Of a stretch of 64,000 nucleotides of DNA, positions 37,524 to 46,662 are shown piece by piece. The position numbers were made by a program, and so were the translations under genes. Each line of letters opens with the position of its first letter. Within the stretch, counting starts at the first letter, position 1. The notes under the pieces are model-generated. The model was given only the letters and a program-made list of their open reading frames with translations. It searched no databases and had not been told where the DNA came from. Source of the stretch: an uncultured Eubacteriales bacterium (GTDB lineage: Bacteria; Bacillota; Clostridia; Oscillospirales; CAG-272); the NCBI GenBank assembly GCA_934503195.1, contig CAKSVM010000001.1, positions 31,409 through 95,408 on the forward strand, read 5' to 3'.

Positions 37524-39359
37524 ATGACTGAATTTCTCCCCCACGACAAAATCAGAATCACCGACGGATTCTGGCACGAAAAGCAGCGGCTCATCAGAAA
37601 GACGACAATATGGAACGTCTACAAGCGTTTCTCGGACACCGGACGCTTCTCGGCCTTCAAGCTCGACTGGAAGGAGGGGATGCCGAACAAGCCGCATTAC
37701 TTCTGGGACTCCGACATCGCGAAGTGGCTTGAGTCGGTCGCTTATCTCACGAAGGAGGAGCGCGAGCCCGAGCTTGAAAAGATCGTCGACGAGGTCGTCG
37801 ACGACATCGAGAAGGCGCAGATGGAGGACGGATACTTCAATATCTACTACGAGCTCTTCGCCCCCGAAAAGCGGTTCACCGAGCGCGGACACCACGAGCT
37901 TTACTGCGCCGGACACCTTCTTGAGGCGGCGATCGCCTACGATGACGCGACCGGAAAGCACAAGTTTCTCGACCTCATGATAAAGTATATCACCTTCATA
38001 AAGAAGGTCTTCATGGACGACAATTCGGCCGCCTTCGATTCGCCCGGCCACGAGGAGATCGAACTTGCGCTTGTAAAGCTCTACGACTACACGAAGAACC
38101 GCGACTGGCTCGATCTCGCGCTCTTCTTCATAAACAACCGCGGCTCGCAGGCAAAGCTTCCCAATGGCGACAACTACAACCGCGGAACGAACATTCAGGA
38201 TCATCTTCCCGTCCGCGAGCAGCTGACGGCCGAGGGACACTGTGTCCGCGCCTGCTATCTCTACTGCGCGATGGCCGATCTCGCGCTGAGACTCGGCGAC
38301 GAGGGGCTCAGAAAGGCCTGCGAATCGCTCTTTGACAACATCATAAGCTCGAAGATGTACATCACCGGCTCGATCGGCTCGACCAAAAACGCCGAGGCCT
38401 TTGAGGACGCTTACCGTCTTCCGAACGACACGGCCTACGGCGAAACCTGCGCCGCGCTGTCCCTCGCGCTCTTCGCCCGCCGCATGGAGCGGATAAACCC
38501 CGACGTCAAGTACGCCGACACGGTCGAGCGGATCATATACAACGGATTTTTATCGGGAATGTCGCTTGACGGCAAGGCGTTCTTCTACGAAAACGCACAG
38601 GAGATCGATCTTGAAAACCGTAAGATCGTCCGCGCGTCGCTTCATCCGAACCGCGATATGCACTTTCCCATCACCGAGCGGATCGAGGTCTTCGGCTGTT
38701 CCTGCTGTCCTCCGAACGTGACGCGCTTCATCCCGTCGATCGGAGACTTCATCTACAATTACACCGACGAGCTCATCTACGTGAATCAGTTCATGTCGTC
38801 GACTGCCGATTTCGGCGACGCGACGCTCATCCAGAAAACGAACTACCCCTTCGACGGCAGAGTCGCCTTCACGCTGACCGGAGAGACGAAGAAGCTCGCG
38901 ATCAGAATCCCCGGCTGGTGCAATGTTTACGGCGCGATAAAGGACGGAAAGCGTTTCACGCCAGAGGTGAAGGACGGATATATCCTCACGGAGCTTTCAG
39001 AGGGCAGTGAGCTTGTCTTCGAGATGCGGATGGCTGTGAGACTTGTCAGAGCCGACCGCCGCGTACGCGCCGACAGAGGCCTCAGAGCGGTCTGCTATGG
39101 GCCCTTCGTGATGTGCCTTGAAGGTGTTGACAACGGCGGAAGTCTTTCCGACGTCGAGATCCGCGGAGGATTCGCGGTCGGATTTGACGATGAGCTTAAG
39201 CTTCCCTGCATCTTTGCCGACGCGGCGCGGGTGAACACCGAATCGCTCTATTCGGACAGAGTGACCGAGGTTCCCTTCCGCGCGAAGTTCATCCCCTACT
39301 TCGCCTTCGCGAACCGCGGCGAGACCGATCTTAAAATCTGGGCGGCGCATCGCGTCTGA
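37524..39359 (+). CDS. GH127 beta-L-arabinofuranosidase-like glycosidase
   Basis: A 611-residue enzyme without signal peptide. The N-terminus ITDGFWHEKQRL and HYFWDSDIAKWLES, the (alpha/alpha)6 barrel with DGYFNIYYE, HHELYCAGHLLEAAIAY (~114-130) and GHEEIELALVKLY, and GETCAALSLALFARRM belong to GH127 (formerly DUF1680). FGCSCCPPNVTRF (~391-403) holds the vicinal cysteines that bind zinc, one being the catalytic nucleophile in characterised members. The reaction releases beta-L-arabinofuranose from arabino-oligosaccharides such as hydroxyproline-linked arabinans. Next gene is an SBP 197 bases on. Confidence 0.92.
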   Translation: MTEFLPHDKIRITDGFWHEKQRLIRKTTIWNVYKRFSDTGRFSAFKLDWKEGMPNKPHYFWDSDIAKWLESVAYLTKEEREPELEKIVDEVVDDIEKAQMEDGYFNIYYELFAPEKRFTERGHHELYCAGHLLEAAIAYDDATGKHKFLDLMIKYITFIKKVFMDDNSAAFDSPGHEEIELALVKLYDYTKNRDWLDLALFFINNRGSQAKLPNGDNYNRGTNIQDHLPVREQLTAEGHCVRACYLYCAMADLALRLGDEGLRKACESLFDNIISSKMYITGSIGSTKNAEAFEDAYRLPNDTAYGETCAALSLALFARRMERINPDVKYADTVERIIYNGFLSGMSLDGKAFFYENAQEIDLENRKIVRASLHPNRDMHFPITERIEVFGCSCCPPNVTRFIPSIGDFIYNYTDELIYVNQFMSSTADFGDATLIQKTNYPFDGRVAFTLTGETKKLAIRIPGWCNVYGAIKDGKRFTPEVKDGYILTELSEGSELVFEMRMAVRLVRADRRVRADRGLRAVCYGPFVMCLEGVDNGGSLSDVEIRGGFAVGFDDELKLPCIFADAARVNTESLYSDRVTEVPFRAKFIPYFAFANRGETDLKIWAAHRV

Positions 39360-39555
39360 GATCCAATATATGTGAGGTCAGCACGGCGCAAATGCCAATA
39401 TTTCATTTATCAAGGCCAATTATGGTAAATCTTTCTTCCCGGATGTATGGTATAATATAGCCGAAGGAACGCTGATTAAAGGTTGTTTTTCCCCGAAAGC
39501 TCCGATCATTCAGCTTAACCCTTAAGTAAAGGAAGGAAGTCCCTCATACCGGACT

Positions 39556-41064
39556 ATGGCAAAGAAAATGAAAAAACGACTCGCTACACTTCTCCTCGCG
39601 CTCGCGCTGGCCGCGCAGCTCATCGCCTGCGGCGGCGAAAATCCCGACACTCCCGAAACAAGCGGCGATCAGTCATCCGAAACCACATCCGAAGCCGCTT
39701 CCGACGAACTCACCGACTCGCTTCCGAAGGATCTCAAGTTCGACGGCGAGACGATAAATATTCTCTACCGCGGACGTGAGGATATCGCCGACTACGATCT
39801 CATCGGTCAGGAAAACAGCGGAGATATCGTCTATGACGCCGTATATGAGCGGAATCTCGCGGTCATGGAGCGGTTCGGAGTCGAATTTGAGTTCACCGCC
39901 GCGCCGAAGTCGATAGGCGACGCGATGCCATATTTCAAAACCGCCGTCCTCTCGGGAGCCGACGGAATCGACCTCATCTGGGCGACCGGAAACACGCTCG
40001 TCGTCAGCGGGCTAAACAGCGCGTTCAGGGATTTTTCCGAGTCGGAATACCTCGATTTCGAAAAGCCGTGGTGGAATCTCCCCGCGATGCGTGAGATCTC
40101 GCTCGACGGAAAGACGATAAACTACCTCTACGGAAATCTGATGCTCATCGGTCTCCGCCAGACCGGACTGATGTACTTCAATAAGAACATTTATACCGAT
40201 CTCTACGGCGACCCGGATAAGCTCTACGAAACCGTCCTTGACGGAAACTGGACGCTTGACGAGTTCGCGAAGCTCTGCAAGGGAGTCTATCAGGATCTTA
40301 ACGGAAACTCAAAGGCCGACGAGGACGACGACCGTTTTGCCGCGGTCTTCTCGACCAGCATCGAGGAAAATCTCACTCACTTCGTCTATTCGACCGATTT
40401 CACCACATATAAGCGCGGAAACGACAATCTCCCGGTCATCGACATGACAAGTGACCGCTCGGTCACGATCGCGACGAGATTCTGCGAGCTTTTCAAGGCG
40501 TCGGATCCCGACTACAGCTTCTCGACGCATTCCTTCTCGGACACAAAGCTCTATGAGAATTTCGCGGCGGGACACTATCTCTTCTTCCCCGAACGTTTCT
40601 ACGCGGCGACTCTGCCGACTCTCCGCGACATGAAGGACGAGTACGGCATGATTCCCTACCCGAAGTTTGATGAGAATCAGAAGGAATACCGGAATCTAAT
40701 TCACAACTCGGGAACCGTCGCGGCGGCTCCGATCGCGCTCTCCGACGAAAGATTCGAAATGGTCTGCGCCGTGCTTGAGGCGATGGCGGCAAAACAGCAG
40801 ACAACCGTTCTTCCGACCTTCTATGAGGTCGCGTTAAAGACAAAATACAGCCGCGACGATCTCTCGTCGCAGGTCATTGATCTCGTCTATAACTGTTCGA
40901 CAAAGGATCTTGTCAGCGAATACGGCTCATTGACAAAGCACATCTACGCAATCGTCGCAAAGTGCGTTCAGAAGGGACTCCCCTTCGCCTCGACCTACGC
41001 CTCCGAGATAACCGCCGCGAACGCCGAGCTTCAGAAGCTCGGCGGCGACATAATCGGAAAGTAA
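39556..41064 (+). CDS. Extracellular solute-binding lipoprotein (paralogue 2 of 5)
   Basis: A 502-residue lipoprotein with lipobox QLIAC (Cys ~25) and a Ser/Thr/Glu linker to ~55. Family landmarks: DAVYERNLAVMERFGVEF, KPWWNL, YFNKNIY, GNWTLDEFAKLCKGVY with the acidic loop DLNGNSKADEDD (~250-261), MIPYPKFDENQKEY and ALKTKYSRDD. It lies downstream of GH127 but has its own TGTATGGTATAAT-type -10 near 39450 and a ~100-base leader. The purine-rich ribosome site (GGAAGGAAG) is unusually far (~18 bases) from the ATG; an in-frame ATG at 39568 is an alternative start. Confidence 0.87.
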   Translation: MAKKMKKRLATLLLALALAAQLIACGGENPDTPETSGDQSSETTSEAASDELTDSLPKDLKFDGETINILYRGREDIADYDLIGQENSGDIVYDAVYERNLAVMERFGVEFEFTAAPKSIGDAMPYFKTAVLSGADGIDLIWATGNTLVVSGLNSAFRDFSESEYLDFEKPWWNLPAMREISLDGKTINYLYGNLMLIGLRQTGLMYFNKNIYTDLYGDPDKLYETVLDGNWTLDEFAKLCKGVYQDLNGNSKADEDDDRFAAVFSTSIEENLTHFVYSTDFTTYKRGNDNLPVIDMTSDRSVTIATRFCELFKASDPDYSFSTHSFSDTKLYENFAAGHYLFFPERFYAATLPTLRDMKDEYGMIPYPKFDENQKEYRNLIHNSGTVAAAPIALSDERFEMVCAVLEAMAAKQQTTVLPTFYEVALKTKYSRDDLSSQVIDLVYNCSTKDLVSEYGSLTKHIYAIVAKCVQKGLPFASTYASEITAANAELQKLGGDIIGK

Positions 41065-41081
41065 ACGCCGGATAAAACACG

Positions 41082-41118
41082 GCTCCCGCCCCGGAATCCC
41101 GGAGCGGGAGCTTTTGTA
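41082..41118 (+). terminator. Bidirectional terminator between two convergent SBP genes
   Basis: GCTCCCGC (41082-41089) with GCGGGAGC (41104-41111) around an inner CCGG pair, then TTTTGTATT. Confidence 0.82.
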
Positions 41119-41168
41119 TTCTTTCTCTGTCTTTTCAGCGGGATTCTTTCTTTCCGTCGAAGGCGGTC

Positions 41169-42620
41169 TTATTCCTCTCCGGTCAGAAGCTTTATAAGCT
41201 TCTCGTTTTCGGCGATCGCGTTCGACTCGCGCGCGGCGTACCACGACGCAAAATTCGCCGACTTTTCTTCAAGAATGTTCCAGATCGGGAAGGCGAAGCC
41301 GACATTGTTCACCATTCCGAAGTCGATCACAATGTTGCGCGTGATGAGGTCGAGCATCTCCTGCGAGTCGGTGTCGCGCATATACTTGCCCTTCAGCGCA
41401 TCTTCGTAAATCGCCGGACGAACGTCGGTGTACGAAATCGCCGCCAGAGCCTCGGTCATGAGTCCGACGAACTCATATTTGTCCTCCGGAAGGCTCGCCG
41501 GGACGACGACAAGATCCGAGTTGCCCTGAATCAGCGTGTAGTAATTCTCCTGCGCCTCGTCAAATTTCGGCGCGGGGATCAGGCCGTACTCGTCCTTCAT
41601 GTCGCGCATGATGTTCATGTCTGCGACGTAGCCGTTGTAAAAGAGGCCGTGCCCCTCGGTAAATAGCTTGCAGAATTCAAGCTCCTTGTTTATCTTGTCA
41701 AAGAGCGTGTCGCCGCTCTCGATGCAGAGCTTGTAAAGCTTTTCGACGATCGTCGCCATCTTCGGCGTGTTAAGCGCGAGAGTCGGGATGCCGTCAGAGT
41801 TCGTCTTCATTATCGGCTGATTGCAGGACGGGAGGAAGATGCTCGTCGAGCCGCTCGTCGTGATGAAGCCCCAGAGATCGTTCTCGTCCATCTTGTCGTC
41901 GCCGTTGAGGTCGGTCGTCGCGGGCTTTGCAAGCTCGGCGAGCTTGTCAAGCGTCCACTTTCCGTCGCGGATGAGCGCGTAAATATCGGGAGTCTGATAT
42001 TTTTCGGCTATCGTCTTGTTGAAGTACATGACATGGTTCATGCAGATGACGCGGTAGGTCGGAATGTCGTTCTGCGCGATGTAGGTCTTTCCCTTGACCG
42101 TCAGGTTCTCGCGCGCGGTCTGGTTCCACCACGGGTTCGTCATGTCGATGAAGGGGATCGTGTTCAGCTCGGCGAGAACCTCGCGCGCCGCGAGCGATCC
42201 GGCCTGCGTGACGTGTACCGCCGCGAACTGGAACTCGTCGTCGCCCGCCAGAACCGCGTTCGTGAAGATGTTGACATAGTCGTTTTCCTCGCATTCCTTC
42301 CACTCGATCTTCGCGCTGTAGTAGTCGCTGACCGTGAGATTGCGCTTGTAAACGGCGTCGTTGACGACCTCACCGTTCATCGAGTCTGGTGCGATCTGAT
42401 CGACGTCGGCCTTGTTTACCGGACGCGCCATGATCGTGAAAGTCATGCCCGAAAAGTCGCGTTTTTCGAAGGATTCGATAAGCGCGGTCGTGACCTCAGG
42501 AGTCGTTTCGCCCGACTCGCCGGCCGAGGTCTGAGAAGGATTATCCGCGGGCGTTCCGCCGCAGGAAGCGAGAGTCATCAGAAGAGTCAGGAGAAGCGCG
42601 GATATACGTATGTTTTTCAT
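41169..42620 (-). CDS. Extracellular solute-binding lipoprotein (paralogue 3 of 5)
   Basis: A 483-residue lipoprotein, lipobox TLASC (Cys 20), Thr/Glu linker. Landmarks: NDAVYKRNLTVSDYYSAKI, NPWWNQ, MYFNKTIAEKYQTPDIY, GKWTLDKLAELAKPAT with DLNGDDKMDENDLWG (~236-250), GLIPAPKFDEAQENY and ALKGKYMRDTDSQEM. It diverges from the AraC gene at 42825, which is the likely regulator. It carries the same acidic EF-hand-like loop as the others but no nearby permease. Confidence 0.87.
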   Translation of the reverse strand: MKNIRISALLLTLLMTLASCGGTPADNPSQTSAGESGETTPEVTTALIESFEKRDFSGMTFTIMARPVNKADVDQIAPDSMNGEVVNDAVYKRNLTVSDYYSAKIEWKECEENDYVNIFTNAVLAGDDEFQFAAVHVTQAGSLAAREVLAELNTIPFIDMTNPWWNQTARENLTVKGKTYIAQNDIPTYRVICMNHVMYFNKTIAEKYQTPDIYALIRDGKWTLDKLAELAKPATTDLNGDDKMDENDLWGFITTSGSTSIFLPSCNQPIMKTNSDGIPTLALNTPKMATIVEKLYKLCIESGDTLFDKINKELEFCKLFTEGHGLFYNGYVADMNIMRDMKDEYGLIPAPKFDEAQENYYTLIQGNSDLVVVPASLPEDKYEFVGLMTEALAAISYTDVRPAIYEDALKGKYMRDTDSQEMLDLITRNIVIDFGMVNNVGFAFPIWNILEEKSANFASWYAARESNAIAENEKLIKLLTGEE

Positions 42621-42716
42621 ATCTGTACGTTCCTTTCCGTGATTTATACTGTTATTATATCATAAAACCACGGGAGTTAATATAACTTATTGGAACATAA
42701 TTTTATATAAAATGGC

Positions 42717-42745
42717 TTGATTTTTGATTCCGGATATGTTATAAT
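42717..42745 (+). promoter_or_regulatory. Promoter of the AraC gene at 42825
   Basis: TTGATT (42717-42722), 17 bases, TATAAT (42740-42745). Confidence 0.75.
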
Positions 42746-42824
42746 TAAGGAAAGACTGAATAATTCGCGGTTTTCTCAGGTAAACCTGATTATTCGGCTT
42801 ATACTTTGTCAAGAGGTGATGATA

Positions 42825-43640
42825 ATGCTCGGTGGGATAAATACACACATGATAAACCGCGGCATAAGGCAGGCGGGAACCACGGTTCCGGACGACGCGC
42901 ACAAATGGTATGAGTTCGTTTACTACATAAGCTGTCGCGGCGAGCTGACGCTTAAGGGCATGAAGCACGAGATAAAGCCGGGCAGATATACGCTCATCCG
43001 CCCAGAGACGCGCCACAGCGAGGTTCACGACGTCACGGGCTTTGTCTTCTTCACGATCTTTTCCTGCGACACCGAGCTTCCTGACATAATCGCGGACGAC
43101 AGCGACGGAAAACTCGGCGCGATCTGCGAAAAGGTCTTCTCCGAACACATCTCGACCGACAGATATTCGCTGGATCTTTCGCTAATCGCGCTTGTGGAGC
43201 TGATCCTGAACGTCCTGCGGCTGAACGACTATGGCGAGGAGTCGGTTCATACCGAAAAGGCGGCGGTCTATATCGAGACGCATTACATGGAGAAAATCGA
43301 CTTCCAGACGCTGGCGCGCATGGGAAACTACAGCTACGATTATTTCCGGCATATGTTCCGGAAAAAGTACGGAATTCCACCGAAACGCTATCAGATCGAG
43401 TGCCGCCTGACTCACGCCGCGAAGATGCTGAAACTCACAAACTACAACTGTACCGAGATCGCAAGTCTCTGCGGCTTCTCAAACAGCGTGCAGTTCTCGG
43501 CGATGTTCGGCGAGAAGTACGGTATGTCGCCGACCTCGTGGCGCGCGCTCGACGACAAAAGCGGTTCAGGAATGACTCTGCCGCCACTCGGACGGAGTCA
43601 TGCCGAGGTATTTTCTGAAGACGGTGAGGAAGTATTCTGA
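42825..43640 (+). CDS. AraC family transcriptional regulator (SBP locus)
   Basis: The start at 42825 (MLGGINTHM) has AAGAGGT 7 bases upstream; an ORF start at 42717 would place the promoter inside the gene. The ~271-residue product has a cupin sensor (WYEFVYYISCRGEL, KPGRYTLIRPETRHSEVHDV) and a C-terminal AraC DNA-binding domain (FQTLARMGNYSYDYFRHMFR; CTEIASLCGFSNSVQFSAMF). Its last 75 bases overlap the end of the convergent AraC gene at 43566. Confidence 0.87.
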   Translation: MLGGINTHMINRGIRQAGTTVPDDAHKWYEFVYYISCRGELTLKGMKHEIKPGRYTLIRPETRHSEVHDVTGFVFFTIFSCDTELPDIIADDSDGKLGAICEKVFSEHISTDRYSLDLSLIALVELILNVLRLNDYGEESVHTEKAAVYIETHYMEKIDFQTLARMGNYSYDYFRHMFRKKYGIPPKRYQIECRLTHAAKMLKLTNYNCTEIASLCGFSNSVQFSAMFGEKYGMSPTSWRALDDKSGSGMTLPPLGRSHAEVFSEDGEEVF

Positions 43641-44393
43641 CGACTCGAAGCCGCTTTCGCGCGAGATCTCCTTTATCGGCGTGTAAGACGTCGTCAGCAT
43701 CGCGCAGGCATAGCGGAGTCGCGTGAGATTAAGATAGCGGTTGAAGCTTATCCCGAGCGTCTTACGGAACTTCGCGCCGAGGTGATTAGGCGTGACATAG
43801 AGCGAGTCGGCGACCTTGGCGAGGGTTATCGGCTCGCGGAACGAACCGTTTACCGTCATCACAGCACGGTGAACGAGCGGCGATATGTTGTCATGAAAAT
43901 TTCCGCTCGACTCACGCAGCAGAGTGACTATCAGCTCTTCGGCGAGATTACGCTTCATGATCCCCGAAAAGCGTCGGCTTCCGTCCTCGGCGATCGCGCG
44001 GCTGAAGAGATCGTTTATGTGACCGAGCCGTTCGCCGGGAAAGCGGCAGTTTATGTTTCCAACGCCATAGCCGAAAGATCCGGTGAGAATCGGGTCGACG
44101 CTGTCTGAGGTGAAGGACAGATTCAGGAGAGTCAGCTCCTCGATGACGTCGATCCCGTGAAAGTCGCAGCTAGACATGAGATAGGCCGAGCCGGGTACCA
44201 AAAGCGACTCGACACCGTTTGACATATGCCTCGCGGTTCCCGAGAGGACGATCTCGATCTCGGTGTAGTCGTGCCAGTGAACGTCAATATGGTGTCCGGC
44301 TCTGAAGACGCGCCTTGAGAATATCACGCTGTCGGATTTCGAGTATCTTTCAAGCGTGACGAGGTGATAGTTATCGTGATATGGTTTATTCAT
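43566..44393 (-). CDS. AraC family transcriptional regulator (dehydrogenase locus)
   Basis: A 275-residue regulator with sensor (FRAGHHIDVHWHDYTEIEIV, the cupin metal-like His pattern; LVPGSAYLMSSCDFHGIDVI) and C-terminal HTH pair (LAKVADSLYVTPNHLGAKFR; IKEISRESGFESSEYFLTVF). It diverges from the alcohol-dehydrogenase-like gene 90 bases away, its probable target, and is convergent with, and overlapping, the regulator at 42825. Confidence 0.9.
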   Translation of the reverse strand: MNKPYHDNYHLVTLERYSKSDSVIFSRRVFRAGHHIDVHWHDYTEIEIVLSGTARHMSNGVESLLVPGSAYLMSSCDFHGIDVIEELTLLNLSFTSDSVDPILTGSFGYGVGNINCRFPGERLGHINDLFSRAIAEDGSRRFSGIMKRNLAEELIVTLLRESSGNFHDNISPLVHRAVMTVNGSFREPITLAKVADSLYVTPNHLGAKFRKTLGISFNRYLNLTRLRYACAMLTTSYTPIKEISRESGFESSEYFLTVFRKYLGMTPSEWRQSHS

Positions 44394-44425
44394 TGATTTT
44401 CTTACCTGATGAGCTTATTTATACA

Positions 44426-44454
44426 TTGCATTTACGCGCGGAATGTGGTATAAT
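44426..44454 (+). promoter_or_regulatory. Promoter of the MDR dehydrogenase gene
   Basis: TTGCAT (44426-44431), 17 bases, TATAAT (44449-44454) with TGTGG extension. Confidence 0.82.
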
Positions 44455-44483
44455 CTGAGAAAACGCAAAAAAGGAGATGTCAT

Positions 44484-45485
44484 ATGAAAAAGATCATATT
44501 CGTATCAAAAAACAACGCCGAGCTTTGTGACGCGCCCGACCGCGCGCCGCTTTCGGGCGAGGTCAGGGTGAAGCTCGCGTACACAGCGGTAAGCGCGGGA
44601 ACCGAGCGCGCGCTTCTCACCGGAAACGAGGATGGCGGCAAGGGATTCAGATTCGGATTCCCGTCGTCCTCGGGCTACAGCGGAAGCGGAATCGTCTGTG
44701 CGGTCGGCGATGGGATAACCGATTTTCATCCCGGCGACCGCGTGATGGTTCACGGCGGAGGTCATCAGGAGTTCTGCACGGTTCCCGAAAAGGAGCTTGT
44801 CCGCGTGCCAGACGGGGTGGATCTCAAAGAAGCGGCGATGGTGATCATCGCGGGCTTCTCGCTCGCGGCGGTCAGAAAGGCGCGGATTCACCTTGGCGAA
44901 AGCTGTCTTGTCGCCGGACTCGGGCTTCTCGGACTCTTTTCCGTGAAGTACGCAAGACTCTCGGGCGCGTATCCGGTCTTAGCGGCCGATTTTTCGGAGG
45001 AGCGGCGAAAGCTCGCGAAAAGCCTCGGAGCCGATTTCGCCCTCGACCCGTCCGACCCCGACTACGCGAAGACCGTGAAGGAGCTCACAAAGGGCGGCGC
45101 GAACACTGCGATCGAGGTCACCGGAAACCCTCTCGCCTTAAAGCAGACGCTCGGCGTGACGGCGAAATTCGGCCGTGTGCTTCTCCTCGGATGCACTCGG
45201 ACGCTGACTGAGGTCGATTTCTATCACGACGTCCACCGTCCGGGAATCGAGCTTATCGGCGCGCACAGCGGCGCGAGACCCGAACATGAGTCGCACTCGG
45301 GATTCTTCACCGAGATGGACGACTGCCGCGTGACGCTCGACTACCTCTCGGCGGGAAGACTGAGCTTTTCGGACATGATAAGCGAAATCCGTTCGCCAAA
45401 CGAGGCGCACGAGGTCTACTCAAGGCTCGCGGACGGAAAATTCCCGATCGGCGTGTTATTTGACTGGAATAAGCTCGGCGGCTGA
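44484..45485 (+). CDS. Zinc-type alcohol dehydrogenase-like (MDR) oxidoreductase
   Basis: A 333-residue medium-chain dehydrogenase/reductase. GroES-like N-terminal half (~1-125) with SAGTERALLTGN and GYSGSGIVCAVGDGITDFHPGDRV, and a Rossmann half with VAGLGLLGLFSVKYARLSGA (~146-165) and the acidic AADFSEERRKLAKSLGA. The usual GHE zinc motif is replaced by GYSGSG, so catalytic zinc is probably absent. Such proteins, often beside Gfo/Idh/MocA genes as here, act on sugars or sugar alcohols. Divergent from an AraC gene. RBS AAAGGAG. Confidence 0.87.
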   Translation: MKKIIFVSKNNAELCDAPDRAPLSGEVRVKLAYTAVSAGTERALLTGNEDGGKGFRFGFPSSSGYSGSGIVCAVGDGITDFHPGDRVMVHGGGHQEFCTVPEKELVRVPDGVDLKEAAMVIIAGFSLAAVRKARIHLGESCLVAGLGLLGLFSVKYARLSGAYPVLAADFSEERRKLAKSLGADFALDPSDPDYAKTVKELTKGGANTAIEVTGNPLALKQTLGVTAKFGRVLLLGCTRTLTEVDFYHDVHRPGIELIGAHSGARPEHESHSGFFTEMDDCRVTLDYLSAGRLSFSDMISEIRSPNEAHEVYSRLADGKFPIGVLFDWNKLGG

Positions 45486-45500
45486 TTTATGCCGCTATTT

Positions 45501-45528
45501 CTGCCGGATCCTTCACAGGATCCGGCAG
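45501..45528. terminator. Hairpin shared by two convergent gene ends
   Basis: A perfect 12-bp inverted repeat (CTGCCGGATCCT at 45501-45512 and its complement at 45517-45528) with TCAC in the loop. The stop codon of the minus-strand Gfo/Idh gene lies in the loop. Neither side has a good T tract, so its terminator role is uncertain. Confidence 0.5.
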
Positions 45529-46529
45529 GCCTTCATCAGCGTCGAATGGACACGGAGCTCGCGGTCATAGTCGAACTCATTCTCCTTTTCGCCCGCGACG
45601 GTCAGCGCGAAATCCTTCAGCATCGCGTCATAACGTCCGTACGGCGGGAAGGAGATTGTCTCGGGGCGGTCGGCGAACATCATCGTATGCCCTTCGCGCG
45701 TCACCGTCATTGAGATTTTGTTCGGGCAGACCGTGCCGGGCAGATCGTACGGATTCTCGAGCGGCTTTATCTCGATCGTCCCCTTCGTCCCGCAGATCAC
45801 GAGCTGACGTCTCGCGTCGCCGCTGACCTCGCAGGCGACCGACTTGATCATCGAATATCCGCGCGGATAGCGGATCATCACGAGTCCGAAATCCTCGCCG
45901 CCGGTCTCGAGTCCGGTCGACATATTCATCGGGATCACCTCGCCGCCGTCGCCCATGAAAAGACTCACAAGGTCGACAAGATGGCATCCGAGGTAGAACA
46001 TCATCCCGCCCGGAAGCGTCGAAAGCCATTTCCGCATCCCGCCGTGATAGCACTGGCTCATCTGCGCCTCGACGCAGATTATCTCACCGAGCCCGCCCGA
46101 GTCGGCGATCTTCTTCGCGCGGATAACCGCCGGGTTGTAGCGGTACATATATCCATTCTGAAAGACAAGCTTCTTTTCCCGGACGGTTCTTATCAGCTCC
46201 CCGAAGACCGCGTGATCGGCTCCGCAGGGCTTGTCCGAGTGGACGCTGAATCCCGCCCTCGCGAATCTCAGCGCGTCGTCCGCCTGCGCGGTCTCGGCCG
46301 TCTCGACCATCACGGCGTCGATTGTCCGGTCGGCGAGGATCTCCTCCTCGGTGTAGATTTTGAGCCCCTTATACGCGTCGCGGCGCGTGGCGGACTCCAT
46401 GCGGCTCCGGTCAGGTTCACAGAACCCGGCGACCTCGTAATACGCGGGAAGACTCCGCATCGTGAGCATCGTATGCTCCGAGTGCGTATATCCCCAGCTT
46501 CCGTACTGAACTACTCTTATCGGCTTCAT
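45513..46529 (-). CDS. Gfo/Idh/MocA family oxidoreductase
   Basis: Start at 46529 (MKPIRVVQYGSWGYTHSEH) on a CAGGAGGAG site; ~338 residues. The nucleotide-binding strand is VVQYGSWGYTH, a form without the canonical GxGxxG. The catalytic-lysine motif is SDKPCGAD (~114-121), with YMYRYNPAVIRAKK and GCHLVDLVSLFMGD following. Probably an NAD-linked sugar or sugar-acid dehydrogenase working with the convergent MDR enzyme. The aberrant glycine motif could affect cofactor binding. Confidence 0.85.
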   Translation of the reverse strand: MKPIRVVQYGSWGYTHSEHTMLTMRSLPAYYEVAGFCEPDRSRMESATRRDAYKGLKIYTEEEILADRTIDAVMVETAETAQADDALRFARAGFSVHSDKPCGADHAVFGELIRTVREKKLVFQNGYMYRYNPAVIRAKKIADSGGLGEIICVEAQMSQCYHGGMRKWLSTLPGGMMFYLGCHLVDLVSLFMGDGGEVIPMNMSTGLETGGEDFGLVMIRYPRGYSMIKSVACEVSGDARRQLVICGTKGTIEIKPLENPYDLPGTVCPNKISMTVTREGHTMMFADRPETISFPPYGRYDAMLKDFALTVAGEKENEFDYDRELRVHSTLMKACRIL

Positions 46530-46556
46530 AATTCTCCTCCTGAACGGTTTTCTTTT

Positions 46557-46585
46557 ATTATACCATACCGAAGGAGCGAAAGCAA
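46557..46585 (-). promoter_or_regulatory. Promoter of the Gfo/Idh/MocA gene at 45513
   Basis: Minus strand: TTGCTT (46580-46585), 17 bases, TATAAT (46557-46562) with TATGG before it. Confidence 0.78.
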
Positions 46586-46628
46586 GTGTGAAAATCAATT
46601 GTCATGCTCTGATTTTCAATTTTCGAAA

Positions 46629-46662
46629 AGCCTGACGGTTATCTCCCCGTCAGGCTGATTTT
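46629..46662. terminator. Bidirectional hairpin terminator
   Basis: AGCCTGACGG (46629-46638) and CCGTCAGGCT (46647-46656), with T6 on the plus side and TTTTCG on the minus side. On the minus strand it ends the pseudogene transcript. Confidence 0.75.
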
